From Micromonospora sp. Llam0 (GTDB lineage Bacteria > Actinomycetota > Actinomycetes > Mycobacteriales > Micromonosporaceae), in the NCBI RefSeq assembly GCF_003751085.1, contig NZ_RJJY01000001.1, positions 4,402,001 through 4,466,000 on the forward strand: a stretch of DNA of 64,000 bases, written 5' to 3'. Both the position numbers and the translations under genes were made by a program. The notes below the pieces were generated by a model. That model searched no databases, had not been told where the DNA came from, and was given only the letters and a program-made list of their open reading frames with translations. Shown here piece by piece: positions 24,987 through 33,332 of the stretch (within the stretch, counting starts at the first letter, position 1; each line of letters begins with the position of its first letter).

Positions 24987-27596
24987 ATGAGAACGTCCGT
25001 CCTTGACGGGGACGTACGCGCGGCCGCGGATCAGATCGATCCCGAGCTGCGCGCGGCGATCGGGCGGATCGCCCGGATGCCGATACTGCTGGTGGCCTGC
25101 GACTACGACGGCACCCTCGCACCGATCGTCGAGGACCCGACCAGAGCCATCCCGCTACCGGAGTCGGTCGCGGCGGTACGGGCGCTGGCCGCGCTTCCGC
25201 AGACCACCGTCGCGGTGGTCTCCAGCCGGGCGCTGCGCGACCTCGCCGCGCTCTCCCGGCTGCCCAGCGAGGTCCATCTGGTCGGCAGCCACGGGTCCGA
25301 GTTCGACATCGGCTTCGTCGAACGGCTGGCCCCCGAGCAACTGCAGGTGCACTCCCAGCTCAAGCGGGAGCTACGGCAGCTGATCAAGGACCAGCCCGGG
25401 GTACGGCTGGAGGTCAAACCGGCCAGCGTCGCCGTGCACACCCGGGGCGCCGACCCGGCAGTCGCCGAAGCGGTCGTCACGGCGGTCCGCACCGGCCCGG
25501 CCGCCTGGCCCGACGTCACCGTCACCCAGGGCAAGGAAGTCGTCGAACTGTCGGTGGTCGCCACCGACAAGGGCACCGCTCTGGACCAGATCCGCACCCA
25601 GACGTCGGCCAGCGCCGTGCTGTTCATCGGCGACTCGATCACCGACGAGAGCGCCTTCGCCAACCTGCACGGCCCGGACGTCGGCATCAAGATCGGCGAC
25701 GGTGACACCCGGGCGCCGTTCCGGGTGGCCGAGCCGATCGACGCCGCACGGGTGCTCGGCGTCCTGCTGGAGACCCGGCGTAGTTGGCTCTACGGCGAGC
25801 ACGCGGTGCCGATCGAGCGCCATTCGATGCTGGCCAACGGCCGGACCATCGCGCTGCTCACCCCGGACGCCAAGGTGACCTGGTTGTGCCATCCCAAGCC
25901 GGACTCGTCGGCGATCTTCGCCGATCTGCTCGGCGGCGCACCGGCCGGGCACTTCACCGTCGCACCGGCCCGCGGCGGGTTCCCGCTGGGGCAGCGCTAC
26001 CGGCCCGGCACGATGACCGTGGAGACCCGCTGGTCGGGGCTGACCGTCACCGACTGGCTGGACCACCCGCCGGCCAAGCAGTCCGCTCGCGACACGGTGC
26101 TGCCGGGTACCGACTCCACCCTGGTCCGGGTGCTCACCGGCACCGGGCAGGCACAGCTGGAGTTCGCACCGCGCCCCGAGTTCGGTCAGGTGGCCGTGCA
26201 GTTGCAGCCGCTCGGCGACGGGCTGCTGGTGCTCGGCTCCAACGAGCCGGTCGCGCTCTACTCCCCCGGCGTGGAGTGGAAGGTCGTCGACGACGGCGGT
26301 CGGGAAACCGCCCGCGCCCTGGTCAACCTGGCCGCGCTCGACGGCATGCTCACCATGGAGCTGCGGTTCGGCTCGCACAGCCTGGAACACCACACCGTCA
26401 CCGTGCAGGACCGCCAGTCCACCGCAGAGCAGCCGTGGCGGGAGTGGGTCCGGCAGCTGCGGCTGCCGAACACCGGCCGGGAGCTGGTCGCCCGCAGCGC
26501 GCTGACCCTGCGGGGGCTGTGCCACGAGGCGACCGGCTCGATCCTCGCCGCCGCGACCACCTCACTGCCGGAAGAGCTCGGCGGGGTACGCAACTGGGAC
26601 TACCGGTACTGCTGGCTGCGGGACGCGGCGATGAGCGCCCGGGCGTTGGTCGACCTCGGTTCACTCACCGAGGCCGAGGCGTTCCTACGCTGGGTGGACG
26701 GCTGCGTCGAGCGCACCGGCGGCCACCCGGAGCGGTTGCACCCGCTCTACACGGTGGAGGGTCTGGAGCTGGGCGCGGAGGCGGTCATCGACACCCTCCC
26801 CGGCTACGCCGGCTCCCGCCCGGTACGCGTCGGCAACCTGGCCAACCACCAGCTGCAGCTCGACGTGTTCGGGCCGATCGCCGACCTGCTCGCGGTGGTC
26901 GCCGACGCCCGTGGTTCGGTGCACGACGACGAGTGGCGGGTGCTGGAGGCGATGGTGCAGGCGGTCGAACGCCGCTGGCACGAGCCGGACCACGGCCTGT
27001 GGGAGGCCCGGCTCGCCCCCCGGCACCATGTCTTCTCCAAGGTGATGTGCTGGATGACGGTGGACCGGGCGCTGCGGATGGCTGGCCGGCACGGTGGCGG
27101 CGAACGGCCGGACTGGGTCGAGCTGCGCGACCGGATCGGCCGCAACGTGCTGGAACACGGCTGGCATGCCAAGGCCGGCGCGTACACCGTCGCCTACGGC
27201 GACGAGGAGATGGACGCCTCCTCGTTGTGGATCGGGCTGTCCGGGCTGCTGCCCGACGACGACCCGCGGTTCCTCGCCACGGTGCTCAAGGTGGAGGCGG
27301 ACCTGCGCAGCGGCCCGGTGGTCTACCGCTACCGGTGGGACGACGGGTTGCCGGGCCGGGAGGGCGGGTTCCACATCTGCACCGCCTGGCTGATCGAGGC
27401 GTACCTGCGTACCGGGCGGCGTGGTGACGCCGAGGAGCTGTTCGAGCAGATGATCGACACCGCCGGCCCGACCGGCCTGCTGCCCGAGCAGTACGACCCG
27501 ATGGCCGAGCGTGGGCTGGGCAACCATCCCCAGGCGTACAGCCATCTGGGGCTGATCCGGTGCGCCCTGCTGCTGGACGACATACTCAAGCTCTGA
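24987..27596 (+). CDS. otsB: Trehalose-6-phosphate phosphatase fused to GH15 glycoside hydrolase
   Basis: This is an 869-residue two-domain protein. Residues ~33-260 are a HAD phosphatase of the OtsB type: motif I DYDGTLAPI (Asp39/Asp41), motif II VVSSRAL and motif IV FIGDSITDESAF. It removes phosphate from trehalose-6-phosphate. Residues ~265-869 are a GH15 (glucoamylase/trehalase-like) domain: HSMLANGRTIALLTPDAKVT, GGVRNWDYRYCWLRDAAMSA, EEMDASSLWIGLSG and the base region GLLPEQYDPMAERGLGNHPQ. Linking a synthetic phosphatase to a hydrolase that may cleave trehalose or an alpha-glucan is striking. ATG 24987 abuts the otsA stop, with ggagg upstream. Confidence 0.93.
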   Translation: MRTSVLDGDVRAAADQIDPELRAAIGRIARMPILLVACDYDGTLAPIVEDPTRAIPLPESVAAVRALAALPQTTVAVVSSRALRDLAALSRLPSEVHLVGSHGSEFDIGFVERLAPEQLQVHSQLKRELRQLIKDQPGVRLEVKPASVAVHTRGADPAVAEAVVTAVRTGPAAWPDVTVTQGKEVVELSVVATDKGTALDQIRTQTSASAVLFIGDSITDESAFANLHGPDVGIKIGDGDTRAPFRVAEPIDAARVLGVLLETRRSWLYGEHAVPIERHSMLANGRTIALLTPDAKVTWLCHPKPDSSAIFADLLGGAPAGHFTVAPARGGFPLGQRYRPGTMTVETRWSGLTVTDWLDHPPAKQSARDTVLPGTDSTLVRVLTGTGQAQLEFAPRPEFGQVAVQLQPLGDGLLVLGSNEPVALYSPGVEWKVVDDGGRETARALVNLAALDGMLTMELRFGSHSLEHHTVTVQDRQSTAEQPWREWVRQLRLPNTGRELVARSALTLRGLCHEATGSILAAATTSLPEELGGVRNWDYRYCWLRDAAMSARALVDLGSLTEAEAFLRWVDGCVERTGGHPERLHPLYTVEGLELGAEAVIDTLPGYAGSRPVRVGNLANHQLQLDVFGPIADLLAVVADARGSVHDDEWRVLEAMVQAVERRWHEPDHGLWEARLAPRHHVFSKVMCWMTVDRALRMAGRHGGGERPDWVELRDRIGRNVLEHGWHAKAGAYTVAYGDEEMDASSLWIGLSGLLPDDDPRFLATVLKVEADLRSGPVVYRYRWDDGLPGREGGFHICTAWLIEAYLRTGRRGDAEELFEQMIDTAGPTGLLPEQYDPMAERGLGNHPQAYSHLGLIRCALLLDDILKL

Positions 27597-27605
27597 ACCG
27601 GGGCT

Positions 27606-27639
27606 GGTCCGGCACGCCGCTCCCCCGGCGCGCCGGACC
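27606..27639. terminator. Bidirectional terminator, otsB/cysG
   Basis: The arms 27606-27619 (ggtccggcacgccg) and 27626-27639 (cggcgcgccggacc) pair over 14 bases with one mismatch around the loop ctcccc. The structure fills the 45-base gap between two convergent stop codons and suits a two-way intrinsic terminator without a T-tract. Confidence 0.7.
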
Positions 27640-27641
27640 GC

Positions 27642-28877
27642 TCAGTCGGTCCGGTCCAGTGTGCCGACCACGTCGCCGACCACCACCACGGCCGGCGGCC
27701 GCAGCCCGGCGGCGGCGGCCTCGCCGGCCACCGCGCCCAGGGTCGACGTCAGCGCCCGCTGGGCACCGGTGGTCGCCTCCTGCACCACCGCCGCCGGGGT
27801 GTCCGCGCCACGGCCGTTGGCGAGCAGCGTCTCGGCGATCGCCGGCAGGTTCTTCAGCCCCATCAGCACCACCAGGGTGCCGCGCAGCCGGGCGAGCGCC
27901 GGCCAGTCCACGAGCGACAGTTGATGCCCCGGCGGCAGGTGGCCGGAGACCACGGTGAACTCGTGGGCCACCCCCCGGTGGGTGACCGGGATACCGGCGG
28001 CGGCCGGTGCCGCGACCGAACTGCTCACGCCGGGCACCACCGACACCGGTACGCCCGCCTCGACGCAGGCCAGCAACTCCTCGCCGCCCCGACCGAAGAC
28101 GTACGGGTCACCGCCCTTGAGGCGGACCACGACGGACCCGGCCCGGGCCCGGTCCACCAGGATGCGGTTGATCTCCTCCTGGGCGGCAGCCGGCCCGTAC
28201 GGGATCTTCGCGGCGTCGACCAGCTCGACCCGGGCGGGCAGTTCGTCAAGCAGCAGCCCGGGCACCAGCCGGTCGGCGACCACCACGTCGGCTTCGGCGA
28301 GCATGCGGCGGCCCTTAACGGTGATCAGTTCCGGGTCGCCGGGGCCGGCACCGACCAGGACCACCCGGCCGGTCGGGCCGGGGCCGGCGGTGGCCGGCGC
28401 CGTCCCGACGGTGCCGGCGACCGGGATGGTGCCGTCGGCCAGCCGCTGGTCGATCGCGTCCCGGACCCGGACCGCCCGCTGCGGGTCCCCGCCGCCGAGC
28501 ACCGCCACGGTCACCGGGCCGTGCCGGGTCACCGCCGGGGTCCAGGCGGTCGCCTCGGTCCGGTCGTCGGCCCGTACGCAGAACACCCGCCGGGGCTCGG
28601 CGGCGGCGCTGACCTCGGCCGCCGCCGCCGGGTCGTCGACGGCGACCTGGACCAGCCAGGCCCCGTCGAGGTCGCCGGGCTGGAACCGCCGCTGCCGCCA
28701 GCCCAGCCGCCCGGCGGTGACCAGCCCGTGCAACGCCGGGGTCAGCTCGGGTGACACGACGAGCACGTCGGCTCCGGCATCCAGCAACGCCGGCACCCGC
28801 CGGGTGGCGACCGCGCCGCCGCCGACCACCAGCACCCGCCGGCCGTCCAGCCGCAGCCCCAGTGGGTAAAGGTTCAC
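27642..28877 (-). CDS. cobA: Uroporphyrinogen-III C-methyltransferase with precorrin-2 dehydrogenase domain
   Basis: This 411-residue CysG-like protein has an N-terminal NAD domain of ~150 residues (RRVLVVGGGAVATRRVPALL) for oxidising precorrin-2. It is shorter than the ~210 residues in E. coli CysG, so the dimer/chelatase part seems reduced. From ~170 it is a SAM-dependent uroporphyrinogen-III methyltransferase: VGAGPGDPELITVKG, VVADRLV, VVRLKGGDPYVFGRGGEE, PVTHRG and VVLMGLKNL. It makes precorrin-2 for cobalamin and siroheme. GTG 28877 overlaps the cobT stop (gtga), so it is co-translated with cobT and cobC. Confidence 0.92.
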   Translation of the reverse strand: MNLYPLGLRLDGRRVLVVGGGAVATRRVPALLDAGADVLVVSPELTPALHGLVTAGRLGWRQRRFQPGDLDGAWLVQVAVDDPAAAAEVSAAAEPRRVFCVRADDRTEATAWTPAVTRHGPVTVAVLGGGDPQRAVRVRDAIDQRLADGTIPVAGTVGTAPATAGPGPTGRVVLVGAGPGDPELITVKGRRMLAEADVVVADRLVPGLLLDELPARVELVDAAKIPYGPAAAQEEINRILVDRARAGSVVVRLKGGDPYVFGRGGEELLACVEAGVPVSVVPGVSSSVAAPAAAGIPVTHRGVAHEFTVVSGHLPPGHQLSLVDWPALARLRGTLVVLMGLKNLPAIAETLLANGRGADTPAAVVQEATTGAQRALTSTLGAVAGEAAAAGLRPPAVVVVGDVVGTLDRTD

Positions 28878-29995
28878 TTCTCGGAAACTCCCGCCGCGTC
28901 GAAGGTGGCCACCTCGTGCAGGACCCGGACCGCACTGACCACCATCGGCCAGGCGAGCAGGGCGCCGGTGCCCTCTCCCAGGCGCAGCTCCAGGTCGACC
29001 AGCGGGTGCAGGCCGAGCTGGCGCAGCCCAACGGTAGCCCCCGGCTCCACCGAACGGTGCCCGGCGACCATCGCGGCGGTGGCGTGTGGGGCCAGGGCCG
29101 CCGCGGCCAGGGCGGCGGCCACCGCGCTGACCCCGTCCAGGATCACCGGGATCCGCCGGGCGGCGGCGCCGAGCAGGAAGCCGCAGAGCGCGGCGTGTTC
29201 CAGCCCGCCGAGCGCGGCCAGCACACCGACCGGGTCGGCCGGGTCCGGCCGGTGCCGGCGCAGCGCCGCGTCCACCACCGACGTTTTCCGCTGGTACGTC
29301 TGCTCGTCGACCCCGGTGCCCCGACCGGTGACGTCGGCCGCCGCCGCACCGGTGAAGCCGGCGATCAGGGCCGCCGCCGCGGTGGTGTTGGCGATCCCCA
29401 TGTCACCGGTGAGCAGGCTGGCGGCACCAGCGTCGTGCAGGTCGCCGGCGACCCGGATACCCACCTCGATGGCGGTACGGGCCTCGCCGACGGTCATCGC
29501 CGGGCCGCTGGACAGGTCGGCGGTGCCGGGGCGTACCCGGGCCGACACGAGCCCGTCGGCGGGCTCCAGCGGCGCGGCCACGCCCACGTCGACCACGGTG
29601 ACGCTGGCCCCCATCTGCCGGGCGAAGGCGTTCACCACCGCGCCGCCGGCCAGGAAGTTCGCCACCATCTGCGCGGTGACCTCCTGCGGCCAGGGGGTGA
29701 CCCGCTGCCGGTGCACCCCGTGGTCGGCGGCGAAGACGGCCACCGCGCCGGGCTCGGGCAGCGGTGGCGGGCAGGCAGCGGCGAGGCCGGCGAGCCGAAC
29801 CGAGAGCTCCTCCAGCGCGCCGAGTGAGCCGGCCGGTTTGGTCAGCCGGGCATGCAGTGCCCGGGCCTGGGTCATCGCGTCGTCGTCCGGGGGTCGGATC
29901 AGCGCCAGGGTCGCCTCGATCAGCGAGCCGGTCGGGCCGTCGTGCACAGGTCCTCCACGGCCGTCGGGCACAGGTCCGTCAGGGCCGTCGGGCAT
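28874..29995 (-). CDS. cobT: Nicotinate-nucleotide--dimethylbenzimidazole phosphoribosyltransferase
   Basis: CobT activates the lower ligand of cobalamin by making alpha-ribazole phosphate. It has 373 residues. Family features are LTKPAGSLGALEELSVRLAG, VFAADHGVHRQRVTPWPQEV, MVANFLAGGAVVNAFARQ, LLTGDMGIANTTAAAAL and the catalytic Glu in LRLGEGTGALLAWP. The N-terminal ~23 residues are a Pro/Asp/Gly repeat (MPDGPDGPVPDGRGGPVHDG) encoded by near-repeats, not part of the fold. Its ATG 29995 shares one base with the cobC stop. Confidence 0.95.
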   Translation of the reverse strand: MPDGPDGPVPDGRGGPVHDGPTGSLIEATLALIRPPDDDAMTQARALHARLTKPAGSLGALEELSVRLAGLAAACPPPLPEPGAVAVFAADHGVHRQRVTPWPQEVTAQMVANFLAGGAVVNAFARQMGASVTVVDVGVAAPLEPADGLVSARVRPGTADLSSGPAMTVGEARTAIEVGIRVAGDLHDAGAASLLTGDMGIANTTAAAALIAGFTGAAAADVTGRGTGVDEQTYQRKTSVVDAALRRHRPDPADPVGVLAALGGLEHAALCGFLLGAAARRIPVILDGVSAVAAALAAAALAPHATAAMVAGHRSVEPGATVGLRQLGLHPLVDLELRLGEGTGALLAWPMVVSAVRVLHEVATFDAAGVSEK

Positions 29996-31056
29996 CAGTC
30001 CTCCAGGGTGGTCGACAACACGGAGACGAAGGCGTCGGTGGTGGCAGTGTCCCGTACCGCGATCCGCAGCCAGTCGACACCCAGCCCGGGGAAGGTGTCA
30101 CCGCGGCGTACCGCGTAACCCTGCGCACGCAACCGGTGCCGCACCCGCTGCGCACCCGCGACGTGGATCAGGACGAACGCGCTGGCCGGGGTGCCGGCCA
30201 CGGTGACCCCGGGCAGTTCGGTGAGCCGTCGGACCAGGTGGGCGCGCTCGGCGGCGAGCGCGGCGGCGAACCGGCGTTCGGCGCCAACCGCACGGCGGCT
30301 GGCGCACACCTCGGCGGCGACCAGCGCCGGAGTGGCGACCGGCCACAGCGGCGCCGCGGTGGCGAGCCGGCGCAGCAGCGGCTCCGGGCCGAGCAGGTAG
30401 CCGATCCGCAACCCGGCCAGTCGCCAGGTCTTGGTCAGGCTGCGCACCACGACGAGTCCGGGCAGGTCGCGCCGGTCGGCCAGCGACTGCGGTTCGCCCG
30501 GTACGCCGGCGGCGCAGGTGGTGTCGGCGAACGCCTCGTCGACGACGACGACCCGGCCGGGTCGGGTGAGCGAGGCGACCGTCTCGGCGGGGTGCAGCAC
30601 CGACGTCGGGTTGGTCGGGTTGCCGATGAGCACCAGGTCCGCGTCGGCCGGGACGAGGCCGGGGTCGAGGGTGAACCCGGTGTCGGCGGACAGCAGCACC
30701 CGGTCGACCCGGTGCCCGGCGTTGCGCAGGGCGGCCTCCGGCTCGGTGAACTGCGGGTGCACCACCACCGGACGGCGGGCGTCGCGCAGCGCCTGGGCGA
30801 TCAGTACGAAGCCCTGGGCGGCGCCGGCGGTGAGCAGCACCTCGCTGGCGGGCCGCCGGTGCCGGGCGGCGACGGCCGTGACAGCGGCCCGCTGGTCGGG
30901 ATAGCGGGCGAGATCGCGCAGGCTGGCCCGGACCGGTTCGGTCAGCCAGCGCGGCGGTTCGCCGACGCGGACGTTGACCGCCAGGTCGATCAGGCCGGGG
31001 GTGGCCTCGACGTCGCCGTGGTGCCCGAGATCGTACTCCTGCATGGGGGCGATCAT
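29995..31056 (-). CDS. cobC: PLP-dependent aminotransferase-fold protein CobC (Rv2231c-like)
   Basis: This 353-residue fold type I PLP enzyme is of the threonine-phosphate decarboxylase / Rv2231c group. The cobalamin member makes (R)-1-amino-2-propanol phosphate for the nucleotide loop. Landmarks are LLTAGAAQGFVLIAQAL, LIGNPTNPTSVL, VVVDEAFADT and the PLP-Lys in VVRSLTKTWRLAGLRIGYL; the C-terminal Arg region is DWLRIAVR. ATG 31056 or ATG 31044 (MQEYDLG) may be the start; neither has a clear ribosome site. First gene of the minus-strand cobC-cobT-cobA operon. The 110-base gap upstream is AT-rich and shared with the divergent penicillin-binding protein gene; I see no B12-riboswitch signature in it. 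Confidence 0.88.
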   Translation of the reverse strand: MIAPMQEYDLGHHGDVEATPGLIDLAVNVRVGEPPRWLTEPVRASLRDLARYPDQRAAVTAVAARHRRPASEVLLTAGAAQGFVLIAQALRDARRPVVVHPQFTEPEAALRNAGHRVDRVLLSADTGFTLDPGLVPADADLVLIGNPTNPTSVLHPAETVASLTRPGRVVVVDEAFADTTCAAGVPGEPQSLADRRDLPGLVVVRSLTKTWRLAGLRIGYLLGPEPLLRRLATAAPLWPVATPALVAAEVCASRRAVGAERRFAAALAAERAHLVRRLTELPGVTVAGTPASAFVLIHVAGAQRVRHRLRAQGYAVRRGDTFPGLGVDWLRIAVRDTATTDAFVSVLSTTLED

Positions 31057-31166
31057 GCCGGGCGGGCGAGATGAAATCGACGAAGGGTGACGCTTGTGAC
31101 ACGATTCGTCTTGTGGTTTTAATCCTTTTGGTCACTTTTTGTGGCTGTCCGGCTTAGCGTTGGGCC

Positions 31167-33332
31167 GTGAGAAAACGCACCCGCCACCCCGCTCGCCGTG
31201 GCCGCCTCGTCCAACTGCTCCGGGCCGGTCTGATCGCCGGTGTCGTGGTCGCCGCCGCCGCGTACCCGATGGCCGCCGTCGCCGGCCTCGGCATCATCGC
31301 CAGCACCAAGGCGATCGACCAGATCCCCAGCGAGCTACGCGACGCCCAGCCGGCCCAGACGTCGTACGTCTACGCCGCCGACGGCAAGACCCTGGTGACG
31401 ATGTTCTACGAGGAACACCGCAAGTACGTGCCACTGACCGAGATGTCGCCGTTCATCCAGCAGGCCATCGTCGCCTCCGAGGACAACCGGTTCTACCAGC
31501 ACTCCGGCGTCGACCCGAAGGGCGTCGCCCGGGCGTTCGTCGCCAACCAGCAGGCCGGCGGGGTGTCCCAGGGCGGCTCCACACTGACCATGCAGTACGT
31601 CCGGCTCGCCCTGCAGCAGACCGCGCAGAACCCGCTGGAGTTGCAGGCGGCCACGGCACAGACCCCCGGCCGCAAGATCCGGGAGATCCGGATCGCCATG
31701 GAGCTCGAAAAGCAGATGTCCAAACCGGAGATCCTGGAGCGGTACCTCAACGCCGCCTACTTCGGCCACCGGGCGTACGGCATCTACGCCGCCGCAGAGA
31801 TCTTCTTCTCCAAGCATCCGAAGGCGCTGACCGCCAGCGAGGCCGCGCTGATCGCCGGACTGGTCAAGGCGCCGTCGGAGTACGACCCGGCGACGTCGGA
31901 CCAGGCCGCGGCCACCGAGCGGCGCAACTACGTCATCGACCGAATGGCCGACCTGGGCTACCTCTCCCCGGTCGCGGCCGGGCAGGCCAAGGCCGAACCG
32001 ATCCGGCTCAACCTGAGCACCCCGCCGAACGAGTGCGTGTCGGTGCCGCAGGAGCACAACGACTGGGGCTTCTTCTGCGACTACCTCAAGTCCTGGTGGA
32101 TGAGCCAGAAGGCGTTCGGCGACAGCCCGTCGGAGCGGCTGGCCAACCTGCGCACCGGCGGGTACCGGATCGTCACCAGCCTCGACCCGGGCACCCAGAA
32201 GGTCGCTCAGGAACAGGTCACCTCCCGGGAGTCGATCGGCAGCCCGTTCGCGCACGGCCTGGTGGCGGTCGAACCCGGCACCGGACACGTCAAGGCGATG
32301 GCGGTCAACCGGGTCTACTCACTCGACCAGACCGACAACGGCCAGCACTCCAACCCCAACCTGCGGGAGAAGGTCAAAGGCAACTACCCGAACACGGTGA
32401 CCCCGCTGCTCGGCGGCGGCGACCTGCCCGGATACCAGGCCGGCTCGACCTTCAAGATGTTCACCATGCTGGCCGCGCTGGACGCCGGGATGCCGTTGCG
32501 CTCCGGGTTCAACGCACCGCACCGGATCAACTCCATCTACGACGGCGGGGAGGGCACCAGCAGCTGCGGCGGACGCTGGTGCCCCAGCAACGCCGACGGA
32601 TCGATGGCCGGCTTCCACTACATGTGGTCCGGCTTCGGCAAGTCGGTCAACACCTACTTCGTCTGGCTGTTGCAGCAGGTCGGCGCGGAGAAGGCGGTGC
32701 AGATGGCCGAGCGGCTCGGGCTGCGTTGGCGCACCGACGTCGACCGGCGCAACGCCTCACCGGAGCACGCCAGCAAATGGGGTGCGTTCACCCTCGGCGT
32801 CTCCGACGTGACCCCGCTGGAGATGGCGAACGCGTACGCCACCATCGCCGCCGACGGCAGCCACTGCGAGGACTCGCCGGTGCTGGCGGTGGAGAACCCG
32901 GACGGCGGCCCGGTCACCTACCGGGCGTTGACCGGGGTGGACGTCGAGGTGGCCACCCCGCGCTGCCGGGCGGCCTTCTCGCCGGACGTGGCCCGGGCCG
33001 CCACCGACGCCGCCCGCTGCCCGGTCGGTGACCGCCCGGCCACCGGCGGCTGCGGCGGCTGGGCCACCGCCGAAGGTGTCGCCAAGGCGGTCGGGCGACC
33101 GGTTGCCGGCAAGACCGGTACCACCGACAGCACCCGGTCCGCCTGGTTCACCGGCTACACCCCGGAACTCGCCGTGGCCAGCTTCATCGCCGACCCGGAC
33201 AACCCGTTCAACGCGGTCGGCGACTGGCAGTCGCAGAAGCCGGTGGACTCGGCCGCCGGCACGTTGAAGAACGCTCTCAAGGACAAGCCGGTACGCCAGT
33301 TCACCCCGCCGTCAGCCGAGATCGTCGGCTGA
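31167..33332 (+). CDS. Class A penicillin-binding protein (bifunctional transglycosylase/transpeptidase)
   Basis: This 721-residue membrane-anchored enzyme polymerises and cross-links peptidoglycan. One N-terminal transmembrane helix (LLRAGLIAGVVVAAAAYPMA) precedes a GT51 domain with the catalytic Glu in IVASEDNRFYQHSGVD (~103-118), GGSTLTMQYVR and RKIREIRIAMELEKQMSK. The transpeptidase domain has the Ser nucleophile in STFK (Ser427), SVN in GKSVNTY and KTGT near 648. A Cys-rich loop (CGGRWC, then CEDS, PRCR and CPVGD, GGCGG) suggests extracellular disulfides. There is no PASTA domain. GTG 31167 is the start. Its 3' end overlaps cobB by 21 bases on the other strand. Confidence 0.93.
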   Translation: MRKRTRHPARRGRLVQLLRAGLIAGVVVAAAAYPMAAVAGLGIIASTKAIDQIPSELRDAQPAQTSYVYAADGKTLVTMFYEEHRKYVPLTEMSPFIQQAIVASEDNRFYQHSGVDPKGVARAFVANQQAGGVSQGGSTLTMQYVRLALQQTAQNPLELQAATAQTPGRKIREIRIAMELEKQMSKPEILERYLNAAYFGHRAYGIYAAAEIFFSKHPKALTASEAALIAGLVKAPSEYDPATSDQAAATERRNYVIDRMADLGYLSPVAAGQAKAEPIRLNLSTPPNECVSVPQEHNDWGFFCDYLKSWWMSQKAFGDSPSERLANLRTGGYRIVTSLDPGTQKVAQEQVTSRESIGSPFAHGLVAVEPGTGHVKAMAVNRVYSLDQTDNGQHSNPNLREKVKGNYPNTVTPLLGGGDLPGYQAGSTFKMFTMLAALDAGMPLRSGFNAPHRINSIYDGGEGTSSCGGRWCPSNADGSMAGFHYMWSGFGKSVNTYFVWLLQQVGAEKAVQMAERLGLRWRTDVDRRNASPEHASKWGAFTLGVSDVTPLEMANAYATIAADGSHCEDSPVLAVENPDGGPVTYRALTGVDVEVATPRCRAAFSPDVARAATDAARCPVGDRPATGGCGGWATAEGVAKAVGRPVAGKTGTTDSTRSAWFTGYTPELAVASFIADPDNPFNAVGDWQSQKPVDSAAGTLKNALKDKPVRQFTPPSAEIVG

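Noticed and set aside
31057..31166. Cobalamin riboswitch upstream of the cobC-cobT-cobA operon
   Set aside because: The gap is only 110 bases and I found no B12-box-like sequence or the expected multi-stem fold. The region is also shared with the divergent penicillin-binding protein promoter.
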